Shown piece by piece: positions 57,230-64,000 of a stretch of 64,000 nucleotides of DNA (position 1 is the stretch's first letter; every line of letters starts with the position of its first letter). The notes beneath the pieces were generated by a model, which saw nothing but the letters and a program-made list of their open reading frames with translations, did no database searches and was not told the origin of the DNA. A program made the position numbers and the translations under genes. This DNA is from Bifidobacterium sp. 7101. Its GTDB lineage: Bacteria; Actinomycetota; Actinomycetes; Actinomycetales; Bifidobacteriaceae. The stretch lies in the NCBI RefSeq assembly GCF_000499285.1, contig NZ_AWUN01000007.1, positions 1 through 64,000 on the forward strand, written 5' to 3'.

Positions 57230-59862
57230 CAGCGGTCACCGTCCTCGTGAGCGTCTTCCTCATCGTGGTTCATGACTGATTCGCGCACAGCCGTGGTCAG
57301 CCTGGTCACGGCCGAGGGACCCTGCCTGCGCGGGCGAATCAGGGTGTGGAAGTCCATGCCGGGACGCTCGGTCAGACCCAGCTGCTGCACATAGCTGTCG
57401 CAGATGTACTCGACGATGATCAGGTAGGCATCGATCAGGACGATGGAGGCGATGCAGGCGATCAGCATGACGATCTTGGCCTCGGTGCTGAACAGCAGGA
57501 TGAGGAAAAGCACCGGCAGCAGAACCAGGGCCAGGCCAGCCCGAATCAGCGTTGGATAGAGGGCTAGGAAGCGATGCGCCCGCCGCCTTATGACGGCACG
57601 GTAGTCGCCCTCGCCCAGGATGGAACGGGCCAGGCTGCCCAAGCTCAGACGACGGTCAGCAGAATGGTTCTGCTCGGTCAGCATCAGGTCGGTGGCGCCC
57701 AGCCGACGGTCGAAGAGGGCATTCAGGTTGAGCAGGTACCGCCGCACCACCAGTCCAATCAGAAGGGCCGCCGGCAGGTACCAGAAGATGTGGAGCATGT
57801 CCTGCCAATAGTGGTTGCCGTACATGCCCCCGATGGTCTCACGCATGGCATTGATTCCGTAGGTGAAGGGCAGCCATGGGTTCAGATTACGGAAGAAGTC
57901 AGGCATCATCTCGATGGGATACATGCCCGATGAGCCGGGTATCTGCAGGATGACCAGAACCACGGCCAGGGCCTTGCCGATGTGCCTGAAGGAGGCGGCC
58001 AGAGCATAGATGATGTTGATGTAGACGAAGGAGGCGAAGACCCCGGCCAGGACGAACAGGGCCGGCTGATGGCATTGGATGCCCAGCATCAGGTCGCCCA
58101 CTGTAGCAATCAGCGCCTGGAAGAAGCCGACGAAGACCAAGAGAAGCCAGCGGCCCAGGTAGGCCTGGGTGGCGGTACACTTGCGGATACCCTCCTTGTC
58201 GACCTCCAGCTTGTAGATGGCTATCAGGATGAACCCGCCCACCCAGAGGGCCAGATTGGTATAGAAGGGCGCCACGGATGACCCGTAGTTGCTGACCGGA
58301 TAAACCGTGTGCGAGGCCAGCTCCACCGGCGAGGCCATGGCCTTCCCAAAGGATTCCGGGCTCAACCCCAGGGTCTGGGACATCCGGTTCCAGGCGGCCG
58401 AGGACCCCAGGGCCGCCACATCGGTGCGAACCCCCTCCAGGTCGGACCTGACCGAGGCCAGGGAAGCCCTGGTGGTGGACAGGGTCGACTGGGCCTGGCT
58501 GATGGTGGAATCCAGCTGGTCCAGCAGGGCATCAGTCTGGGCGGCCGTGGTGGCCAGGCTGTTCAGGGCGCCCTGGAGCGAGCCGTTGGAGGCGTTGAGG
58601 TTATCCAGCCCGGTAAGGAGGTTGGGCATGGTGGTCCCCGTCAGGCTTTGGCTGGCCGCAGTCAGGGCCTTGATGCCTGTGTCGCCGGTGTCGGTCATGG
58701 CCGAGCTCAGGTCTGATGCGGCCTGCTTGCCCGAATTCAGGGCCGTCGAGGAGTTCTTCTTGAAGGCATCCAAGGATGCTTTCTGCTGCTGGTTGGCCTT
58801 TTTCAGATCGTCGATCTGCCGCTGGATGCTCTCATAGGCCGGATCCCCGGGATGTAGCCCGGACTGGTCCAGACCAGACTGGAGCCGGTCCACGGCCTTC
58901 CCGTTGGCATCGACCAACTGACCCAGGCCGGAATTGACCCGGTCCACCTTGTCCTGGGTGGCGTTCAGATCGGCGGTGATTCCGCCTGCCACCGTATTCA
59001 CATCAGTGACCGCACTGGACAGTCGTACCGACCCGTCCGCCAGGGCCTGGTTCAGGGCAGAGGAGAAACGAAGACTGTCATCGCGGGTCCTGGTCATGTG
59101 GTCCTGGGCCTTGCTCAGGGTGGCCTGGGTGGCCGATATCTGACTCTGCAGGTTCTTGATGTCGTCTTTGGAACCGGCTACGGTCTGACGAGCCTGACCC
59201 ATGGTGGAACCGATTCGGTCAAGCTGGCCGTCCGTCCGATCCAGCTGGCCGATGATGTCCCCCAGGTCGCCCACCACCTGGCTGCGGCTCTGCTCGGCCG
59301 CACCCTGGGCATCGCCAGCGGTCTGCAGGACCTTCCCGGCCAGGGCATCGCTGACGGCCGAGACGAAGACCGTGTTGATCTCCTGGTCGATGGTGGATGC
59401 GCCGGTGTCGGTCACCTTGGGGGCGATGGCGTTCTTCTTCTCATTGACGTAATAGTTCAGAGCAGGCCTGTTCCCGGTCCCCTCGACGATGCCGACCAGG
59501 TCGGCGCTGAACCGTTCAGGGATGATGATGGCCGCATAGCACTGGCCCGAGTGGACCTCGTCGATGGCCCTCTGGTCATCATCCATGAACTTCCAACCCA
59601 GGCTTTTGTTGCCGCGCAGCTCCTGAATGACTGATCTACCGGCGTTGATCCTGCCGGTTTCCGCGGATTGCGCCCCTCGATCCATGCTGACAACCGCCAC
59701 AGGGAGGTTCTTGACATTGCTGTAGGGATCCCAGAGGGCCATGATGTTGAACCAGGCATAGAGGGAGGGCAGCACGGCCACGCCGATGGTCACGACCAGG
59801 GCCACAGGGTTGCGCAGTATCCGCCAGAGATCTCGCCTGAAGATGGCCAACACGGTCTTCAC
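57229..59862 (-). CDS. YhgE/Pip-type membrane protein (first of a pair)
   Basis: The 877-residue protein shares the layout of the next gene: an N-terminal membrane segment (LPSLYAWFNIMALWDPYSNVKN), a long outside coiled-coil region with repeated Asp/Gln/Ser stretches (about 200-500), and a C-terminal membrane block with PIEMMPDFFRNLNPWLPFTYG. Beyond that it has about 150 extra residues with two further hydrophobic segments (around 755-800) and a charged tail. The pair may form a heteromer. No WXG100, EssC or other secretion genes are near. The role is unknown. Confidence 0.82.
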   Translation of the reverse strand: MKTVLAIFRRDLWRILRNPVALVVTIGVAVLPSLYAWFNIMALWDPYSNVKNLPVAVVSMDRGAQSAETGRINAGRSVIQELRGNKSLGWKFMDDDQRAIDEVHSGQCYAAIIIPERFSADLVGIVEGTGNRPALNYYVNEKKNAIAPKVTDTGASTIDQEINTVFVSAVSDALAGKVLQTAGDAQGAAEQSRSQVVGDLGDIIGQLDRTDGQLDRIGSTMGQARQTVAGSKDDIKNLQSQISATQATLSKAQDHMTRTRDDSLRFSSALNQALADGSVRLSSAVTDVNTVAGGITADLNATQDKVDRVNSGLGQLVDANGKAVDRLQSGLDQSGLHPGDPAYESIQRQIDDLKKANQQQKASLDAFKKNSSTALNSGKQAASDLSSAMTDTGDTGIKALTAASQSLTGTTMPNLLTGLDNLNASNGSLQGALNSLATTAAQTDALLDQLDSTISQAQSTLSTTRASLASVRSDLEGVRTDVAALGSSAAWNRMSQTLGLSPESFGKAMASPVELASHTVYPVSNYGSSVAPFYTNLALWVGGFILIAIYKLEVDKEGIRKCTATQAYLGRWLLLVFVGFFQALIATVGDLMLGIQCHQPALFVLAGVFASFVYINIIYALAASFRHIGKALAVVLVILQIPGSSGMYPIEMMPDFFRNLNPWLPFTYGINAMRETIGGMYGNHYWQDMLHIFWYLPAALLIGLVVRRYLLNLNALFDRRLGATDLMLTEQNHSADRRLSLGSLARSILGEGDYRAVIRRRAHRFLALYPTLIRAGLALVLLPVLFLILLFSTEAKIVMLIACIASIVLIDAYLIIVEYICDSYVQQLGLTERPGMDFHTLIRPRRQGPSAVTRLTTAVRESVMNHDEEDAHEDGDR

Positions 59863-60138
59863 CGCCAGGCACCTCCTTCTTGTCTGTCCGGGGGATCACG
59901 GCACTGGCCTGCTCCACTCGGATTGGCTGCATCCTCCCGGGACTTACGTCCGGCCTGAGTATAGCCACCCTTCCTTACTGGCCCAGACCGGTCAGCTGAT
60001 TGTGAATGCCCACTCAAGGCTGGAGGCGATAGGGCAGGCATGTGTCCGATGTTGGTTTCATCGTATATGAGTGAGGACGGAATCCATCGGCATCACGCAA
60101 GGCCAGACCGGCAGGGCGACAGGGCTCCCGACAGCTAT

Positions 60139-61446
60139 TTATGATCTGGCCACGAATAGACGCGAGACCGCCATCGACAGGGCCACAGCCAGGCCCATGG
60201 GCATGAAGGCCATGACCGGCAGGTGACAGACCTCCATCAACATGGCCATAGCCATGAGCGGAGCCTGCTGGGAGGCGGCCAGCAGGGAGGCGGCGCCAAT
60301 CACGGCACACTGCCAAACAGGCAGGCCTGGCACAAGGCAAGCCAGCATCAGGCCCAGAACAGCGCCCATAGCCGATCCCAGGGCTATGGAAGGCGTCAAG
60401 GTGCCGCCGAAGGCCCCGGCACGGATGGTGGCTGTGGTCAGCAGAGCCTTGGCCAGCGCGAAGAGGGCCAAAAGAGCAAGAGACTGAGCCAGCTGGAGCC
60501 CAGAGAACCCGGAAGGAAGCCGCTGATCCATGCCCATCTGGGCAAGGGCCCGGCCATTGCCCATGACCTGGGGAACGGCCAGAGCGACCAGACCGGTCAG
60601 CAGGGCGATCCCCGTCAGCTGCCAGATAGCCGCAGGACCATTGGTCCTATGGGCCTCTGCCCAGGAGGTCATCCGCCGGAATCCGGCCCCCAGCAGTCCC
60701 ATGGCCGGTCCGATGAAGAGGACCACTGCCATAAGCCAGGGCCGGAAAGGCTCGGAGCCGACCTTATAGTAAGGACCAAACCCCTTGATGGAGCCGCCGG
60801 CCAGGGTAGCCAGAGCCGACATGGCCAGATTGACCGTCACCACTTCGGCATCCACCCGCCGCAGCAACACCTCAATACCGAAGAAGGCACCGGTCAGAGG
60901 CGCAATGTAAATGCCGGCGAATCCTGCACCAGCTGCAGAGGCCACCAGCAGCGGACCATCCTGATCACGCAGTCCCAAACGTCGGCCCAGTCTGGTCCAG
61001 AGACCGCCCAGAAGAGCCCCGGCCTCGCGAGGGGCCACCTCCCTGCCTATGGAGCCGCCAGCAGCCACAAAAAAGATCTGAGTAAGCACATGAACCACAG
61101 TCCGTCCCGGGGGCATAGGCGCACCTTTGACAGCCTGGCCTACCGAGGGAACCAGCCTGTTCCCCGTCCGCAGCCAGGCCCAGACCAGTCCGGCCACCAG
61201 TCCGGCAATGGTCACTGAGGCCAGCCTTCTGATAGGCGGCACCACCTCAGCCGTGGGAGCCTCCGGAGTCTCGGTGAAACCCAGTAGACCGGCCTGAGTC
61301 AGCTCGAAGAACCTTGCCAGCAGGCCCGAGGAAAGTCCGACCAACAGACCCAGGCAGAGCACCGAAACCGCCAGGCCCCAGCTGCGGGGAAGCTGGAATC
61401 CGCGATTGGGCCCTGGAGCCTGGTCGGGCTTTCGTTGATTATGCAC
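60139..61446 (-). CDS. ClC-family chloride channel/antiporter
   Basis: The 435-residue protein has about ten or more membrane segments, the gating motif GGSIGREVAPREAGALLGG (GREGP-like, keeping the gating glutamate), FAGIYIAPLTGAFFGIEVLL and GAFGGTLTPSIALGSAMG. It follows the eriC-type bacterial ClC pattern; with the external glutamate present it could be a Cl-/H+ exchanger, but the internal proton glutamate cannot be checked here. Start as given, no clear ribosome-binding site identified. It is alone between the YhgE pair and the oligopeptidase. Confidence 0.85.
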   Translation of the reverse strand: MHNQRKPDQAPGPNRGFQLPRSWGLAVSVLCLGLLVGLSSGLLARFFELTQAGLLGFTETPEAPTAEVVPPIRRLASVTIAGLVAGLVWAWLRTGNRLVPSVGQAVKGAPMPPGRTVVHVLTQIFFVAAGGSIGREVAPREAGALLGGLWTRLGRRLGLRDQDGPLLVASAAGAGFAGIYIAPLTGAFFGIEVLLRRVDAEVVTVNLAMSALATLAGGSIKGFGPYYKVGSEPFRPWLMAVVLFIGPAMGLLGAGFRRMTSWAEAHRTNGPAAIWQLTGIALLTGLVALAVPQVMGNGRALAQMGMDQRLPSGFSGLQLAQSLALLALFALAKALLTTATIRAGAFGGTLTPSIALGSAMGAVLGLMLACLVPGLPVWQCAVIGAASLLAASQQAPLMAMAMLMEVCHLPVMAFMPMGLAVALSMAVSRLFVARS

Positions 61447-61502
61447 AACCCCAATCTAGCGGAAGCAACCGCCAGCAGGGCGTCAGCCTAAGCAGCCTTT
61501 CG

Positions 61503-63911
61503 TCAGTCCGTCTTGTTCTTGAGGGCCTCCCGCAGGAAGTCCCGCTGCAGAATAAGCAGATTCTCTGCCACGGTCTCGTCATTGGTCATGTGGGTGATGC
61601 CAGTCAGCGGCAGGACCGTATGGGGACGACCGGCCGCCATCAGAGCGCCGGAGAGCCTGAGGGTGTTGGCCACGGAGACGTTGTCGTCCGCGAACCCGTG
61701 AATCAGCATCAGCGGGCGGCGCAGCGACGGGGCATCGTCGATGATTCCATTGCGGCGGTAGACGGCCGGGTCCAGACCCAGATAGCGCTCGGTGTAATGA
61801 GTGTCGTAAAGAGTCCAGTCCGTGGGAGGGGCTCCCGCGCATGCCGCATGGATCCGGTCGGGAGCACGCAGGACCGACAGGGCCGACAGGAAGCCACCAT
61901 AAGACCAGCCAATCATGGCCACATGTCCCAGATCGGCCTCGGGAGCGAAGTCCGGCAGGGCCTCCAGAGCCTCAAGCTGGTCATCCAAAGTCACCTGGGC
62001 CATGTCCTCGAAGATGGCCCGATCCCAGGCAGGACCACGACCCGGCGTACCCCGGCCGTCGGCAGTCAGGACCAGGAAGCCCTGATCAGCCCACCACTGG
62101 GACTCCCAGTAGTAGGACTGGTTGAAGACCACCTGCTGGGCACCTGGCCCGCCGTAAGGCTTGAGCAGGACGGGCAGGCTGTCGGCGCTGGCGTAGGGGC
62201 TGGATTCTGACGGCCTGACGATGGCTGCGAACAGCTCGTGCTGACCCATGCGCACGAAGTCCACGTTGGGGGTGAACCCGGGATCGCTGCTGGTGTCGGC
62301 CAGGACGGCACTCATAGCCCCCTGGCTATTGATATGACCAGCATCCACGGCCCGGCGATCAGGGCGATCCTGATGCTCCGGCCGCACAGACTCGCCAGTC
62401 TGTCTAGCGTTGCTGTCGGGGCGGGCTTCACCCACCAGGCCCAGCCCTTCAGCGCCCAGGCGGTCCAGATCCCCGTCAGCCCCCAGGTAGCAGTGGCGCA
62501 CCTGTCCCTGCGCCGAGGCCATGGTCCGGCCGCTGACCACGATGCCATGGCCGGCTCGCGAGGCGGTCCACACTCCAGGCAGACGGTTGAGCACATGGAT
62601 GGAGCCGTCATAGCTCAGACGCATCAGGTCGAAGCTGCGGGGGTCGGTGGAGACCACCGCCAGCACATCGCGGTCCCCCACGGACAGCACCTGCCGAATC
62701 TGGCAGCCAGCCGGGGAGAATACCCTCCCGTCCAAACGTAGCCGCGTGGTGTCGGCTTCAGTATCGATGAAGGTGTCCACCAACCCACCCTGGGGCCGGT
62801 AGGCCGGCAACCCGGGCACCAGGTCGATCCACTGATCGTTGTCATGCGTCTGCAGCACCCTGGTGGCCACCTTGGGCGCCGCCTCGGGATCAAGCAGGGT
62901 CATATTCTGTCCCGGCTCCAAGCCCTGACGGGTATCCGGCACCTGCACATCCAGGATCCTATCCTCGGTCTGCCGACGGTTCTGAACCAGCAGCAGGGGC
63001 CGATGCCCGTCCTGCCAACGGACCACAGCCAGGTACTCGAAGGCCTGATGGTCCCAGTCCACCTCGCCCACCCAGGGGTCGGCGTCATCCTGGCCCAGGA
63101 GGACCAGGCTCAGTCCGACGCGGGCGTTGGCGGTCAGAGCCTGGGGATACCGCCGGGCGCACGGCCCGACCTGGGGATTGGCCGGATCGCTGATGTACCA
63201 GATCGGCTCATCAGAGGAATCAGTGTGCTCGACCAGCAGCGCCTTGGAATCCGGCGACCACCAGAATCCCTGGTAGCGGTCCATCTCCTCGCCGGCCACG
63301 AACTCGGCCAGCCCCAGCCGCATTCGATCATCGGTGCCTGGGCGCAGGGCCAGGACAGCCCGTTCACGGTCCTGCTCGGCACCCTGCCCGATAGTGACCA
63401 CCATCAACCGGTCGCCAGTGGTATAGGCCACCATAGTGCCGTCCGGGCTGATGGCGGGATTGAGCACAGCAGAATCGCTATCTTCCAAGCTCAGAGCCCG
63501 CGTGGAGGCGGTGAGACCATCGGGGGCTATCAGCGAGAGCCAGAGCCGACCGCCCAAGGCAAAGACCACCCGATCCCCGGCAGCATCCACGCTGTAATCG
63601 ACAATGCCCTCGCCGCCCTCCCGCGAGCGCTCCCTGCGAGCCAGCTCGGCGGCCGGCACCCGTTCCTGGTCCGCATCCTCCAGCAGGGCCCTGGGGTCGG
63701 CCAGGAGCACCTCATGGTGGCGGCCATCCTGGCCAAAGGCAGACAGCCAGAGCCCGGTCACCAGGTCTTCAGGTCCGTCGGAGCGCAGGAATACGGCCCG
63801 TGAGCCATCCCCCACCGCCAGGGCCGACCGTGGCGCACCCAACGTAAACCGCAGGGTCCGGGCCTTGGCCCGCGGATATGCCTCCATCGCCCGATCCACC
63901 TCTTCGGCCAT
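61503..63911 (-). CDS. S9-family prolyl oligopeptidase/dipeptidyl-peptidase
   Basis: The 802-residue protein has an N-terminal seven- or eight-bladed propeller region (about 1-530; DSDSAVLNPAISPDGTMVAYTTG, GFWWSPDSKALLV) and a C-terminal hydrolase with the nucleophile in GWSYGGFLSAL, the aspartate in HGFADDNVS and the histidine in GITHMTND. It probably trims peptides in the cytoplasm, since no signal peptide is visible. I choose the ATG at 63911, six bases after GAGGAG; 25 codons upstream are open but not family-like. The proline preference is family knowledge. Confidence 0.88.
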   Translation of the reverse strand: MAEEVDRAMEAYPRAKARTLRFTLGAPRSALAVGDGSRAVFLRSDGPEDLVTGLWLSAFGQDGRHHEVLLADPRALLEDADQERVPAAELARRERSREGGEGIVDYSVDAAGDRVVFALGGRLWLSLIAPDGLTASTRALSLEDSDSAVLNPAISPDGTMVAYTTGDRLMVVTIGQGAEQDRERAVLALRPGTDDRMRLGLAEFVAGEEMDRYQGFWWSPDSKALLVEHTDSSDEPIWYISDPANPQVGPCARRYPQALTANARVGLSLVLLGQDDADPWVGEVDWDHQAFEYLAVVRWQDGHRPLLLVQNRRQTEDRILDVQVPDTRQGLEPGQNMTLLDPEAAPKVATRVLQTHDNDQWIDLVPGLPAYRPQGGLVDTFIDTEADTTRLRLDGRVFSPAGCQIRQVLSVGDRDVLAVVSTDPRSFDLMRLSYDGSIHVLNRLPGVWTASRAGHGIVVSGRTMASAQGQVRHCYLGADGDLDRLGAEGLGLVGEARPDSNARQTGESVRPEHQDRPDRRAVDAGHINSQGAMSAVLADTSSDPGFTPNVDFVRMGQHELFAAIVRPSESSPYASADSLPVLLKPYGGPGAQQVVFNQSYYWESQWWADQGFLVLTADGRGTPGRGPAWDRAIFEDMAQVTLDDQLEALEALPDFAPEADLGHVAMIGWSYGGFLSALSVLRAPDRIHAACAGAPPTDWTLYDTHYTERYLGLDPAVYRRNGIIDDAPSLRRPLMLIHGFADDNVSVANTLRLSGALMAAGRPHTVLPLTGITHMTNDETVAENLLILQRDFLREALKNKTD

Positions 63912-64000
63912 GCTCGCTCCTCGACTATCTCTGACATGATCCCCATGATCATGCGTCTGCCACGATGATAAGCGCCCAGGTGCCAAAGGGGAATTCCAAT

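Noticed and set aside
1-64000. CRISPR array, rRNA operon, complete insertion sequence or prophage
   Set aside because: No regularly spaced repeats, rRNA sequence, transposase or integrase gene was found on either strand.

Overview
The window looks like chromosome of a high-GC actinobacterium, most probably Bifidobacterium (inference). The grounds are GC-rich codon use, clusters of carbohydrate genes governed by ROK-family regulators, ABC sugar importers with no linked ATPase gene, GH13 and GH36 glycosidases, and a nag operon. No rRNA gene, complete insertion sequence, CRISPR array or prophage is visible. Two tRNA genes are present: Gly(CCC), minus strand, 32240-32310, and Leu(CAG), plus strand, 48743-48825.

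Layout. 0.4-5.3 kb holds a sirtuin, an isolated ribbon-helix-helix-like gene, and an AT-richer cassette made of a candidate 49-aa peptide, a bacteriocin-associated-type (DUF1430-like) membrane protein and an ABC ATPase. 5.5-9.4 kb holds threonine dehydratase and a fused trehalose-6-phosphate synthase/phosphatase. 9.6-18.6 kb is an alpha-glucoside/alpha-galactoside locus: alpha-glucosidase, two permeases and a lipoprotein binding protein, a divergent ROK regulator and a GH36 alpha-galactosidase, with two related operator-like palindromes. 18.6-28.7 kb holds housekeeping and ion-transport genes: a ketopantoate-reductase family protein, a TSUP exporter, tadA, a P2-type cation ATPase, a CPA1 Na+/H+ antiporter, an esterase, a membrane protein and a DUF2188 protein.

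28.7-32.2 kb is a gene-poor, lower-GC stretch next to the 3' end of tRNA-Gly. It has remnants, a small membrane protein and a DUF4145 zinc-ribbon protein, and looks like a decayed island. 32.4-38.4 kb is an amino-sugar locus: a ROK repressor, then divergently an AGE-family epimerase, a ROK sugar kinase, nagB and nagA. Together they would take GlcNAc, and ManNAc if the epimerase acts on it, to fructose-6-phosphate. 38.6-41.4 kb holds htpX and a two-gene module (XRE-ImmA/IrrE metallopeptidase plus DUF4411 PIN-like protein) that resembles a toxin-antitoxin pair.

41.5-50.4 kb holds a ferredoxin/NADP reductase, an unusual P1B-type metal ATPase, an HtrA protease, tgt, tRNA-Leu and a DAACS symporter. 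50.5-53.7 kb is a compact copper locus: csoR, a CsoR-type operator, and one ORF joining a cupredoxin domain, a CopA-type ATPase and a YHS domain. 53.8-64 kb holds a lysophospholipase-like hydrolase, two overlapping YhgE/Pip-type membrane proteins, a ClC chloride channel and an S9 oligopeptidase.

The observations I rate highest are: the cupredoxin-CopA-YHS fusion with an internal ribosome-binding site ahead of the YHS part; a perfect internal ribosome-binding site between the two halves of the trehalose enzyme; the short peptide ORF in front of the bacteriocin-type ABC cassette; the AGE-kinase-nagB-nagA route; the ImmA/DUF4411 module; and a metal ATPase with TPC in place of CPC and no HP dipeptide.
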